Positions 27,364 to 36,075 of a stretch of 64,000 nt of DNA are shown here, in pieces. The position numbers and the translations under genes are program-made. Source of the stretch: CAWGMT01 sp963823675 (GTDB lineage Bacteria; Planctomycetota; Planctomycetia; Isosphaerales; Isosphaeraceae). The stretch covers positions 1-64,000 of the forward strand of contig CAWGMT010000026.1 in assembly GCA_963823675.1 (NCBI GenBank), in the 5' to 3' direction. The notes below the pieces were generated by a model. The model was not told the DNA's origin, did not search any database, and saw only the letters and a program-made list of their open reading frames with translations. The number at the start of each line of letters is the position of its first letter. Position 1 is the stretch's first letter.

Positions 27364-27970
27364 CGGTATCCTCCTTTGGGGTAAGTGCTAGCAGCTCCTC
27401 AATTCGTCATGCCGGCTTCGCGTCGCGCCCGAACACGTCGGCGGGTCCCGGCGTTGCCGGCGGTGAACAGGGACCCTGGGGCGATCGATCTGCAAGCCAT
27501 GGTCGCGGGGTCAAGTGTCCCCGAGATTCTCCAGCCTTCAAAATGCCTGCGCACCGAACTTGAGGACAGCACTGACGTTAGCCCCCGAACCCGCACGTCG
27601 ACTCCAAAAACAAAAAACCCCGCCGCACAGGACCAACCCTGCACGTCGGGGCCAACTCGACCCATTCCGGCCACGCCGTTCGTCAGCGTGCCGATTGAAT
27701 ATGTTCATTAGATCAGAAGCCGCCTTCAGTGTCAACGGAAATCCGGAAGTTTTTCTCGCCCTGCCGTTTGCCCGAGATAATTTGCTTTCCATCCAGCAGC
27801 CGCGACTGCCCGCCAGTCCCCAGAACGGCCCAAGCCGGGAGTTGACCGAGGGCCGGCGGCCGTCCCACACGCGACCGAAAGGCCGTTCCCGAAAACATTC
27901 TATAAACTCGCGCCCTGGGCGGATGCCGACCCTTTCCGGGCCGGGTCGTGTGCACCCTGCTCCTCTCGTC
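27364..27970. other. Intergenic region with a minus-strand terminator
   Basis: 607 bp with no convincing gene in either strand. It holds the terminator at 27605-27651 and must contain the promoter for the coiled-coil/HdeD genes. A short frame near 27700-27950 is not protein-like. Confidence 0.45.
27605..27651 (-). terminator. Rho-independent terminator after the patatin/exporter operon
   Basis: Read on the minus strand: a stem with CCCCG..GCAGG against CCTG..CGGGG (14 positions, two or three mismatches or wobbles), a short TTGGT loop, then TTTTTTG and more T. It lies about 320 nt after the last frame of the minus-strand patatin/SthA-remnant region. Confidence 0.6.
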
Positions 27971-28212
27971 TCATGCCGGCTCACGCCCCTGCACGCGGGC
28001 GGAAGTGTCTCCGGGGGGTGAGGCGCGGAGTATTGCATCGAAGGTAGCGAGCTTGTAAGTCTCGCCGCCGAGTGTAGGGAGATTGAAGCACGCTTCATCG
28101 GAGACGTCAGCCGTGGCGCCCGCGAGCATGGCCATCATCCCGACGTCGACGACCTCGGTGGCCTGCTCGCCCATGATGTGCACGCCGAGGAGTTTCAGGT
28201 CCTCATCCGATT
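27971..28212 (-). pseudogene. Remnant of the C-terminal domain of a soluble pyridine nucleotide transhydrogenase (SthA-like)
   Basis: About 60 codons encode EDLKLLGVHIMGEQATEVVD, GMMAMLAGATADVSDEACFN and LPTLGGETYKLATFDAIL, which is the dimerisation-domain end of SthA/dihydrolipoamide-dehydrogenase-type flavoproteins (family pattern LLGVHIIGEQATELVHIG ... CFNYPTL). No FAD or NAD domain is present upstream; instead the patatin gene abuts it and overlaps by about 17 bases in another frame. This is a 3' scrap left by deletion or recombination. Confidence 0.7.
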
Positions 28213-29140
28213 GTCGAGCACGGCAACACTGTGCGCGACTCGCTCCACCGCGCAACGACCTTCCTCGATTGCTTCCTGTGCCCGGTGAAAGTCGAGCAGG
28301 CCAAGGTGAGCCAACCGCGGCGCCACGATCAGGTCTGCTGGCTCGCCCGCCATGCGGCTGCGCAATCCGCACTTGCATGATGTTAATGCTGGAGGCCAGC
28401 ACTTCGAGCATGGACGGCATCGCCGGCTCGTCGCGCAACTGTCCGGGGAGAACCGCGCCCACGTTGTCCCGCACTTTGCGTATCCAATCGCCGATGGCGC
28501 CGGCCGGCGCTTCAAGTGCGGTATCAGTGCGCAGGTGACGACCCAAGATGTCAGAGGAAAGGTCGACCGCGATCACCAGATCGGCACCCATCGCGCGCGC
28601 CAGCGATACGGGCACGGGGTTGACGAGCCCGCCATCGACCAGCACCGATCCCTCGCGCAGCACCGGCGTGAATAATCCGGGCACGGCGATGGAAGCGCGC
28701 ACCGCGTCGAGCGTCGAGCCACTGCGCAGCCAAACTTCCGCTCCGGTCTGCAGCGAAGTGGCTACCGCGGCGAATGGCATGGGTAACTCCTCGATAGGGC
28801 GGTCGACGAAGTTGCGCCGGAAGAAACCCATGAGACGCTCGCCCCTGACCAGTCCGCTGCTCAAGCTCAAGTCCATGAACGCCAGGACGTCCTTGATCCC
28901 CAATCCCAGCACCCATTGTTCAAGGCGATCCAGCTCGCCCGCCGCGTAGGCGGCGCCGACGAGCGCGCCGATGGATGTTCCACACACCAGGTCCGGGCGA
29001 ATGCCCGCCTGTTCCAGCGCGCGGATGACCCCTATGTGCGCCCAGCCGCGGGCGCTGCCGCTGCCGAGGGCAAGTCCGACGTGCGGTCTGCGCGGCTCGG
29101 CCATCGACTTTCCTTCGCTATTCGGGTTTAGCTTTTGCAT
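28195..29140 (-). CDS. Patatin-like phospholipase (one frameshift)
   Basis: Bacterial patatin/RssA-type lipid acyl hydrolase. Oxyanion motif LGSGSARGWAHIG, nucleophile GTSIGALVGAAYA (Ser), and the catalytic Asp in LVDGGLVNPVPV. The C-terminus continues after a shift near 28360 as SRMAGEPADLIVAPRLAHLG and LLDFHRAQEAIEEG, which is the usual patatin end, stopping at 28195. Two starts are possible: ATG at 29140 with GGAGG 4 nt before it, or ATG at 29104 with GAAGGAAAG 4-6 nt before it; homology starts between them and favours neither. It follows the ABC permease by 30 bp and ends the exporter operon. Confidence 0.78.
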
Positions 29141-29170
29141 GATGCCTCCAGTCTTAGCCCTGGCAGCGCT

Positions 29171-30291
29171 TCACGCCATTGACCCGATCGTCCTGCGGAA
29201 GCGGACCACGGCGATGTTGAACAGCGTTGTACCGATCAGGGCGAGCGCGAGGAACTGCGGCCAGACGGCCTCCAGGCCCGCCCCGCGATACAGGATGCCC
29301 TGGGCGATCATCACGAAATGGGTGGTGGGCGCCCCCAGCATGATCTGCTGAACGAACTCGGGCATGCTCTCGCGCGGGGTCATGCCGCCGTCGAGCACCT
29401 GCAAGGGCAGCAGCACCATGATCATCAGCAGGGCGAACTGCGGCATCGTGCGGGCAAAGGTGGCCAGGAACATGCCCAGCGAGGTGACGGCGAACAGGTG
29501 AAGCGCTGCGCCGCATACGAACAAGGGGATTGAACCCTGGATCGGGACCACCAGCCAGTCCTGCACGACGAACCTCATAGAGAGAGCGGAGGCGACCAGC
29601 ACCACCAGCCCCATCGACCAGATCTTGCTCGTCATGATCTCGAAGGGGGTCACCGGCATCACCAGCAGGTGCTCGACAGTGCCCCGCTCGCGCTCGCGGA
29701 TCAGCGCGGCGCCGGTGAGCAGGACCCCCAGCATGGTGATCTGGTCGATCAGCGAGATCACGGCGCCGAACCAGGACCGGCTCAGGTTGGCGTTGAACCG
29801 CACCCGCTCTTCGATGTTCACCGGCGGACTGAAGTTGCTCCGATAGCGCTGCAGCCATGCCTGTACCTCGCCCATCACAATCGTCTGCACGTAGCCGCTG
29901 CCGCTGAACGCCTGGCCGACGCGGGTCGCGTCGGTGTTGAGCTGGATCGTGGCGCGCGCCCCGCCAGCACGTACTCCTGGAACCTGGGGGGGATGTTGAG
30001 GGCGAAGGTGTCCTGCCCGGCGTCCATCCGGGCGTCCATCTCCTCCCGCGTCACCAGCTTCGGCGGCACAAATAGCGGCGGCTGGAAGGCGTTGACGATC
30101 CGCAGCGACAGGGGTGACTGGTCCTCGTCCACGATGGAGATGGGGGCTTTGTGGAGCGTGTCCGGCAACCCGGTCGCGCACGAATAGATCACGACGGTGA
30201 AGGCGAAGGCGATCAGCACCAGCATGATGGGGTCGCGGGCCAGGCTCCACAATTCCTTGACGCCCAGGTGCAGGATGTTACTGGCGCGCAT
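29171..30291 (-). CDS. ABC-2 type permease, YhhJ/YbhR-like (one frameshift)
   Basis: Second permease of the exporter. From the ATG at 30291 the first frame gives MRASNILHLGVKELWSLARD, the first membrane helix and the periplasmic segment SIVDEDQSPLS through NIPPRFQEYVLAG. At about 29965 the frame shifts and continues ATIQLNTDATRVGQAFSGSG, then membrane helices including LIRERERGTVEHLLVMPVTP, a hallmark of the YhhJ/YbhS/YbhR group. Joined length is about 373 aa. It starts 3 bp after the RbbA-like stop codon. Confidence 0.82.
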
Positions 30292-30294
30292 GGC

Positions 30295-33111
30295 TCAGTT
30301 CTCCTGTTTCTTCAGAAAGGCCGCACTCAGCCCGGTCAGCACCGGTATGGCGATCAGCAGGGGGAGGTACGAGGCGTACAGGCCGGCAAAGCCCAGCGCC
30401 TTGTTGAAGGTGCCGCGGGAGATCGTGATGTAATAGCTGGTGGGGTAAATCTCCCCGGTCAGACGACCGAAGCCCTCCAGCGAGGAAACCGGGTCGATGA
30501 GGCCGCAAAAATTCGAGGCGGGGATCAGTGTGATGACGGTCGTCGCGAACAAGGCCGCCACCTGGGTGCGCGTGAGGGTCGAGACGAACAGCCCGATCCC
30601 GGTGGTGCAACTGACGTAGAGCAGAGCGCCGGCAACCGCGGCCCAGAAATCCCCCTTCAGCGGCACGCCCATGATGGTCACCGCGAGCGCCGTCATCATC
30701 AGGAAGTTGAGCATCCCCAGGACCACGTAGGGGAGCTGCTTGCCCAGCAGGAACTCCAGGCGCGTTGTCGGCGTGACGTAAAAGTTGATGATCGAGCCGA
30801 GGTCCTTCTCGCGGACCACCGAGAGCGTCGCCAGCATGGCCGGAATCAGGAGCAGCAAGATCGGGATCACGGCTGGCACCATCGCCGGCAGGCTCTTGAC
30901 GTCGGGGTTGTAGCGGTAGCGCAGCTCGATGTTGGCGGGGGTGACCAGTTGGCGCTGGCCCACACCGAGTTGTTGGCGCTGGCCGAGTCGACGCCGCAAG
31001 ACGTCCTGGAGCCAGAGGAGGTGCATCTGCTGCACGTAGCCCCGGATCGTTTCGCCGCGGGTCGGCATGGAGCCGTCGATCCAGACGCCGACGCGCACCG
31101 GCCTGCCGTTCTCCACGTCGCGGCCGAAGTGGGGAGGGATCTCGAGGGCCATGCTGAGTTCCCCCGACCGCATGCGCCGGTCGAGCTCCTCGTAGTCGGT
31201 GATCGGCGGCCGCTCGGTGAAGTAGCGGCTCGAGCCGACGATGTTGAGCGCGTAGTCGGTGCTGACGTTCGTCTGGTCGCGGTCCAGCACGGCGAATTTC
31301 AGGTGTTCCACGTCCAGGCTGATGCCGTAGCCCATGATGAACATCAAGAGCACGGTGCCCAGGCCGGCCATCGTCATGCGGATCGGGTCGCGGGTCAGCT
31401 CCACCAGCTCGCGGTAGCTGCAAGCCAGCATCCGCTGGAGGCTGAACCAGGAGCCGGTGCTGGCCGGGCCGTGGTCGGACTTCGAGGCCCCACCCGCCTC
31501 GGCCGGCGTGGCTTGCGCCGCCGGCGCCGCCTCGGCGGCCTTTTTTTTCGCCTCCGCCTCTTCCAGGTAGCCGATGAACGCATCTTCCAACGTCCCCGCC
31601 TGCCGCCCCTTGACCACCCCGTCCGGCGTGTCGATAACCAGCACTTTACCGGCGCTCATCAGCGAGATGCGGTCGCACCGCCCGGCCTCGTTGATGAAGT
31701 GGGTGGAGACGAAGATCGTGACCTTGTCGCGGCGGGACAGCTCGATCAGGTGCTCCCAGAAGCCGTCGCGGGCAACCGGGTCCACGCCCGAGGTCGGCTC
31801 GTCGAGGATCAGCAGGTCGGGCCCGTGGATCAGCGCCACGGCGAGCTGCAGGCGCTGCCGTTGGCCCAGCGGGAGCGAGTCGGGCAGCACCTCCATGATC
31901 GGCTCGAGGCCGAACCGCCTGGCCGTTTGTTCGACCCGCTCCGGAATCTCGGCCTTGGGCACATCAAAGAGCTGGGCGTGCAGGACCAAGTTCTGCCGCA
32001 CCGTCAGCTCGGAGTACAGCGAGAAGGCCTGCGACATGTAGCCGACCTTGCGGCGGATGGCGAGGTCATTGGCATCGACCGGCTCGCCGAACAGCCAGGC
32101 CTCCCCCTCGGTGGGCGGCAGCAGGCCGCACAGCATCTTCATCGTCGTCGACTTGCCGCAGCCGTTGGCGCCGAAGAAGCCGTAGATCTCCCCCCGCTCG
32201 ATCCGGAAGTTGACGTGATCGACCGCCGTAAAAGTGCCGAACCGCTGAGTCAAGCCGTGCGCCTCGATGACCACCTCATTGTCCGGCGGGCGCGGGGGGA
32301 TGACGATCTCCTGGTGGCCGCGGCGTTTCTCCTCCGGCAGCAAGGCGATGAAGGCTGAGTCCAGGTCCTTGGCCCCGGTGCGCTCGAGCAGCTCTGCCGG
32401 CGTTCCGGTGCCGAGCACGTGGCCGGCGTCCATCGCCACCAGCCAGTCGAAGCGGGCGGCCTCCTCCATGTAGGCAGTCGCCACCAGGACGCTCATGCCC
32501 AGCCGGCTGGCCCGGATGCGGTCGACCAGCTCCCAGAACTGGCGGCGCGACAGGGGATCGACGCCGGTCGTCGGCTCGTCGAGGATCAAGAGGTCGGGGT
32601 CGTGGATCAGGGCGCAGCACAGGCAGAGTTTCTGCTTCATGCCGCCGGACAGCTTGCCGGCCGGCCGGTCGGGGAAGGGCCCCAGCCCGATACTGTCGAG
32701 GAGCTCGGCGATGCGGCGCTGACGCTCCGCCCGGCCCTGGCCGAACAGCCGGGCGAAGAAGTCGGTGTTCTCGAAGACCGACAACGTCGGATAAAGGTTC
32801 TTGCCCAGCCCTTGCGGCATGTAGGCGATCCGCGGACAGGCCGCCCGGCGAAAGCCCGCATCCGCCATGTCACCGCCGAGCACCTCGACCGACCCGCCCT
32901 GGATCCGGCGGGCACCGGCGACGAGCGACAACAGGCTGGACTTGCCTACACCGTCCGGGCCAATCAGCCCGACCATGCACCCGGCCGGCAGATCGAGGGT
33001 GATCGCATCGACGGCGCGCGTCTTGCCGTATTGCAAGCTTACGTCGGTGAGCCGCGCCACCGGCGCCGAAGTGGAAGAGCCCGCGATGTCGATGGGGTCG
33101 CAGTTGGTCAT
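30295..33111 (-). CDS. rbbA: Fused ABC exporter: two ATPase domains plus ABC-2 permease (RbbA/YhiH-like)
   Basis: 938 aa. NBD1 (about residues 20-240): GPDGVGKSSLL, LSGGMKQKLCL, LLILDEPTTGVD. NBD2 (about 285-510): GANGCGKSTTMKM, LPLGQRQRLQL, LLILDEPTSGVD. An Ala/Lys-rich linker (about 515-560) leads to an ABC-2 permease with one N-terminal helix, a large periplasmic domain (YFTERPPITDYEELDRRM) and five C-terminal helices, ending LKKQEN. This is the layout of E. coli YhiH, also called RbbA for a reported ribosome association; export together with YhiI/YhhJ is the more likely role here. The ATG at 33111 overlaps the HlyD stop (ATGA). Confidence 0.9.
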   Translation of the reverse strand: MTNCDPIDIAGSSTSAPVARLTDVSLQYGKTRAVDAITLDLPAGCMVGLIGPDGVGKSSLLSLVAGARRIQGGSVEVLGGDMADAGFRRAACPRIAYMPQGLGKNLYPTLSVFENTDFFARLFGQGRAERQRRIAELLDSIGLGPFPDRPAGKLSGGMKQKLCLCCALIHDPDLLILDEPTTGVDPLSRRQFWELVDRIRASRLGMSVLVATAYMEEAARFDWLVAMDAGHVLGTGTPAELLERTGAKDLDSAFIALLPEEKRRGHQEIVIPPRPPDNEVVIEAHGLTQRFGTFTAVDHVNFRIERGEIYGFFGANGCGKSTTMKMLCGLLPPTEGEAWLFGEPVDANDLAIRRKVGYMSQAFSLYSELTVRQNLVLHAQLFDVPKAEIPERVEQTARRFGLEPIMEVLPDSLPLGQRQRLQLAVALIHGPDLLILDEPTSGVDPVARDGFWEHLIELSRRDKVTIFVSTHFINEAGRCDRISLMSAGKVLVIDTPDGVVKGRQAGTLEDAFIGYLEEAEAKKKAAEAAPAAQATPAEAGGASKSDHGPASTGSWFSLQRMLACSYRELVELTRDPIRMTMAGLGTVLLMFIMGYGISLDVEHLKFAVLDRDQTNVSTDYALNIVGSSRYFTERPPITDYEELDRRMRSGELSMALEIPPHFGRDVENGRPVRVGVWIDGSMPTRGETIRGYVQQMHLLWLQDVLRRRLGQRQQLGVGQRQLVTPANIELRYRYNPDVKSLPAMVPAVIPILLLLIPAMLATLSVVREKDLGSIINFYVTPTTRLEFLLGKQLPYVVLGMLNFLMMTALAVTIMGVPLKGDFWAAVAGALLYVSCTTGIGLFVSTLTRTQVAALFATTVITLIPASNFCGLIDPVSSLEGFGRLTGEIYPTSYYITISRGTFNKALGFAGLYASYLPLLIAIPVLTGLSAAFLKKQEN

Positions 33112-34343
33112 TCCGGAAGCCTTACCTGCAAACGGGCAGGCCACTGGACCTGAGGATCGAGCTGCACGTAGGCCACGCCCGGCAAACCGGTCTTGACGTC
33201 GTGGATGTGCTTCTTGAGCAGCTCCGGATCGATGTGCGCCTTGATCCGGAACGTCAGCTTCTGCCGCTCGACAGCCGTCTCCACCGTCTTGGGTGTAAAC
33301 TGGGCGACGTCTGCGACGAAGGTCACTTTGGCCGGGATGACGAACTGCGGAAGGGCGTCGAGTACGAGGTGGACATCGGCCCCCATCCGGACGCGACCGG
33401 CATCATCCGTGGGCAGGAAGAAGGTCATGTACACATCGCTCAGGTCGACCATGTTGAGCACTTTGCCGCCCGCGTAAAGCACCTCGCCGGGCTGTGAGAC
33501 GCGATACTGCACGCGACCGTCGCGCGGCGCCTTGAGCACGCTATCGTTGAGGTCCGCCCGGACTCGTTCAATCGTCGCCTGCGCCGCTTCGACATGCTCT
33601 TCCGCCGTGATGACGAACGATTTAGCGGTGGCGATCGCGGCGTCCGCGGCCGCCACGTCCGCTTTAGCGGAATCGACGGCTGCCTGGGCGCTGTAGAGGC
33701 CGGAACGGCGTGTGTCGAGGTCCTCCTTCGACATGGCCCCCGTCTTAACCAGCTCCTGCCCGCGGGCGAGATTCTTGGTGGCGAGGTCGTACTCGGCCTC
33801 ACGCTGCCGCACCTTGGACTGCGCGGCTGCCTTCTCGCTTTGGCGCTGCGCCACCGTGCTCTTGGCGCTCTCGACGCCGCTTTTCGCCTCGCGGTGTTTC
33901 GCCTGCGCTTCCCGGAGCTGGGCTTCAAGGTTTGCGGTGTCCATACGGGCGACGACCTGATTGGCGTTGACGAAGTCCGCTTCGTCCACCAGAATATCGA
34001 CGATTTTTCCCGCTAACTTCGTATCGACATCGACCTCCGTCGCCTCGATGCGCCCGTTGCTGCTTGCAAATCCCGGCGGGAGTTTCTCGGGCTGGGAGGA
34101 CAGCCATAGGAGGTACGCCAGGCCCGCAATCGCGATCAGCACGATGCCGCCTAGAAATCTCCCAATGGCCCGCGCCCAACCTCGTTTCCGCGGGCCAGCC
34201 CCAGTCTTCTCGGCGGTCCGGACGGCCGCCTGTACGGGAGGCCGGCCCAAGGCGGCGGGGACCTCCCCCGCTGGCGGATCTGGCTGTCGAACGCCCTGAT
34301 CGGCTCGCGGAGGTTGCCGATCGCCCTCTGTCGTCGTCGCCAT
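33108..34343 (-). CDS. HlyD-family periplasmic adaptor (YhiI-like)
   Basis: 411-aa membrane-fusion protein linking the exporter to an outer-membrane channel. One N-terminal membrane span (AIGRFLGGIVLIAIAGLAYL, about residue 60), first barrel/lipoyl half GRIEATEVDVDTKLAGKIVD, a long coiled-coil hairpin (QLREAQAKHREAKSGVESAK to EEHVEAAQATIERVRADLN), second lipoyl half VLKAPRDGRVQYRVSQPGEV. The ATG at 34343 has GGGAG 8 nt upstream; the open frame further up is Arg/Pro-rich leader. First gene of the operon HlyD-RbbA-permease-patatin. An efflux lipoprotein elsewhere in the window may complete the system (inference). Confidence 0.88.
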   Translation of the reverse strand: MATTTEGDRQPPRADQGVRQPDPPAGEVPAALGRPPVQAAVRTAEKTGAGPRKRGWARAIGRFLGGIVLIAIAGLAYLLWLSSQPEKLPPGFASSNGRIEATEVDVDTKLAGKIVDILVDEADFVNANQVVARMDTANLEAQLREAQAKHREAKSGVESAKSTVAQRQSEKAAAQSKVRQREAEYDLATKNLARGQELVKTGAMSKEDLDTRRSGLYSAQAAVDSAKADVAAADAAIATAKSFVITAEEHVEAAQATIERVRADLNDSVLKAPRDGRVQYRVSQPGEVLYAGGKVLNMVDLSDVYMTFFLPTDDAGRVRMGADVHLVLDALPQFVIPAKVTFVADVAQFTPKTVETAVERQKLTFRIKAHIDPELLKKHIHDVKTGLPGVAYVQLDPQVQWPARLQVRLPE

Positions 34344-34772
34344 GTTGACACTCCCAAGGGCAGCGCCCTTGACCGTCGCCCGATGCCCCCTCGTCGATGC
34401 GCATGAAAAAAGCCCCCCACGCGACGGTTCGCCTGGTGGGGCCGCCATAGCCATCAGCGCCCGCCCGTCACGAGCGGATACTAACCCGATCCTAAGTACC
34501 CGTCAGGCTTATTGTCAACGCTCTCCGGCTACGGGGTACTGGGGCTTTCCGGGCCTGGAAACGCACAGTCCGCGTGCCCAGGCGCAAGAATTCCACGCGT
34601 TTGCTGTCGTCAGGCCGTTCTTGTCGTCGTACCATAACGTCTGCCCCGAGTTGATCCAACCTCAGGGGCGCACTTCAGATGACAGCGAGGGCGGCTGTCC
34701 CACAAACAAGAAATTGCTCGATTGACCTTTTCGCCCTGCGTTGGGGCCGTGGAAACGAGGGGATGGACCTTC
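34344..34772. other. Divergent promoter region between exporter and thioesterase
   Basis: 429 bp, no gene seen. It contains a terminator-like hairpin (34406-34443) and a smaller hairpin CAAGGGC-AGC-GCCCTTG (34355-34371), both in the leader of the HlyD operon. Confidence 0.45.
34406..34443 (-). terminator. Terminator-like hairpin in the leader of the HlyD-RbbA operon
   Basis: On the minus strand GGCCCCAC pairs with GTGGGGGGC (small bulge) and is followed at once by six T. It lies 63-100 nt upstream of the HlyD ATG and on the same strand, so it would stop transcripts before the operon unless read through: a possible attenuator. It could instead end an unseen short transcript. Confidence 0.5.
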
Positions 34773-35228
34773 ATGAGTGCGCAGGCGAGCGCCGAATCAT
34801 TGCTGGCTCAATTCAAGATCGTGATCTCGATTCCGGTCCAGTGGGGCGATCAGGACGCCTTCGGACATGTCAACAATACGATCTACCTGCGCTGGTTCGA
34901 ATCGGCCCGGATCGTCTACCTCGAGCGCGTCGGCATGATGGAATTGCACGAGGCGGAGAATGTCGGGCCGATCCTGGCAGCGGTTGCCTGCGACTATCGC
35001 CGCCCGGTAACTTACCCGGACACGGTTCTGGTTGGTGCGCGGGTCACGCGCATCGGCCGCAGCAGCTTCGGCATGGAACACGCCGCCGCCAGCCGGGGAC
35101 ACGGAGTCATCGCCGCCGAGGGAAAATCGACGCTGGTCGTCTTTGATTATCACAAGGAAAAGTCGCATCCCATACCGCAGGCGCTTCGCCAGGCGATCGA
35201 GGCGCTGGAAGGGCGGTCGTTTCATTGA
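34773..35228 (+). CDS. Acyl-CoA thioesterase, hot-dog (4HBT) family
   Basis: 151 aa. Active-site segment VQWGDQDAFGHVNNTIYLRW carries the family's Asp and HVNN; ACDYRRPVTYPDTVLVGARV is the second conserved block. Such enzymes hydrolyse acyl-CoA to free acid and CoA. The ATG at 34773 begins MSAQASAESLL; an earlier in-frame ATG adds 17 residues with no homology. It stands alone between divergent and unrelated genes. Confidence 0.85.
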   Translation: MSAQASAESLLAQFKIVISIPVQWGDQDAFGHVNNTIYLRWFESARIVYLERVGMMELHEAENVGPILAAVACDYRRPVTYPDTVLVGARVTRIGRSSFGMEHAAASRGHGVIAAEGKSTLVVFDYHKEKSHPIPQALRQAIEALEGRSFH

Positions 35229-35445
35229 GGAGGCGAACACGCCCAGCCACTCCGCCACGTCAGTGACAATCGTATCACCGAAGTCGGGCACTTCGCGTAT
35301 AATGTGAGCGTAATGACTTCCGATCGACTCGTGCTTGAGAACGCCGAAACCATCGTCGCACAAGCGAGTGTTTGGGTAGAATGAGATCGTGGATGCCCGC
35401 AACTTGACGAAGCCGACGGAATTTCTTATTCGGAGAGTGACCACA

Positions 35446-35676
35446 ATGCCCACAGCCACGCTCGAGGAGGCCAAGGCTCACCTCGATGAACTGATCGCGA
35501 ACCTTCAGCCCGGCGAGGAGATTCTGATTACTCATCAGGGGAACCCGCTGGCCCAAGTCAAGAAAGTCGCGCGAACATCCTGGCCGTGCGAGGCAGGCAG
35601 TTACCGTAAAGCCGAGTTCTGGATGGCTCCCGACTTCGACTCCCCGCTGGACGACTTCAAGGAGTATATGGAGTGA
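35446..35676 (+). CDS. Phd/YefM-family antitoxin
   Basis: 76 aa. MPTATLEEAKAHLDELIANL starts the DNA-binding, dimerising Phd/YefM fold; GEEILITHQGNPLAQVKKV is its second conserved strand-helix. The C-terminal acidic/aromatic tail (FWMAPDFDSPLDDFKEYME) is the toxin-binding segment. Its TGA overlaps the toxin's GTG start, the usual coupling in such modules. It should repress its own promoter. Confidence 0.85.
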   Translation: MPTATLEEAKAHLDELIANLQPGEEILITHQGNPLAQVKKVARTSWPCEAGSYRKAEFWMAPDFDSPLDDFKEYME

Positions 35677-36059
35677 CGCTGCTCCTCGACACCCACGCCT
35701 TCCTGTGGTTCTGCCAGGACGACCCGTTGTTGAGTACGAAGGCAAGGGCGTTGATTGAAGACGCCGGGAACCGGAAAGTTGTTAGCGTGGCGAGTTGCTG
35801 GGAGATCGCCATCAAAGCTGGGCTCGGCAAACTGAAGCTGGGCGAATCCAGTGCCACCTACCTCCCCAGCGCTCTCTCCCGAACGGGTTTTGAGGTTCTA
35901 CCAATCTCGGTGACCCACGCAACTTCCGTGGAATCGATGCCGCTTCATCACCGCGACCCGTTCGACCGCCTCCTGGTTGCCCAGGCGGCGGCCGAGGGAA
36001 TTCCCGTCGTGAGTAACGACTCCCAATTTGACGCGTACGGCGTGATTCGTCTCTGGTGA
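35673..36059 (+). CDS. PIN-domain toxin (VapC-type ribonuclease)
   Basis: 128 aa from a GTG that overlaps the antitoxin stop. The PIN acidic residues are in LLLDTHAFLWF (Asp), SVASCWEIAIK (Glu), HRDPFDRLLVAQ (Asp) and VSNDSQFDAYGV (Asp), with the SxxSxWE/DxFDR pattern of the VapC group paired with Phd-type antitoxins. Expected to cut RNA (tRNA or rRNA) when free of antitoxin. Converges on the SUMF1-like gene 16 bp away. Confidence 0.88.
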   Translation: MTLLLDTHAFLWFCQDDPLLSTKARALIEDAGNRKVVSVASCWEIAIKAGLGKLKLGESSATYLPSALSRTGFEVLPISVTHATSVESMPLHHRDPFDRLLVAQAAAEGIPVVSNDSQFDAYGVIRLW

Positions 36060-36075
36060 AGCCGCACGTTATCGC

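Noticed and set aside
27971..29140. A true patatin-transhydrogenase fusion protein
   Set aside because: Patatin's own C-terminal sequence continues in another frame through 28195; the apparent fusion depends on a frameshift in between.
30151..32358. 735-codon plus-strand frame antisense to the RbbA-like gene
   Set aside because: His/Arg/Gln-rich shadow of a gene with complete ABC motifs on the other strand.
34344..34772. Riboswitch in the exporter leader
   Set aside because: Hairpins are present but no known aptamer consensus was recognised, so only a terminator-like element is reported.
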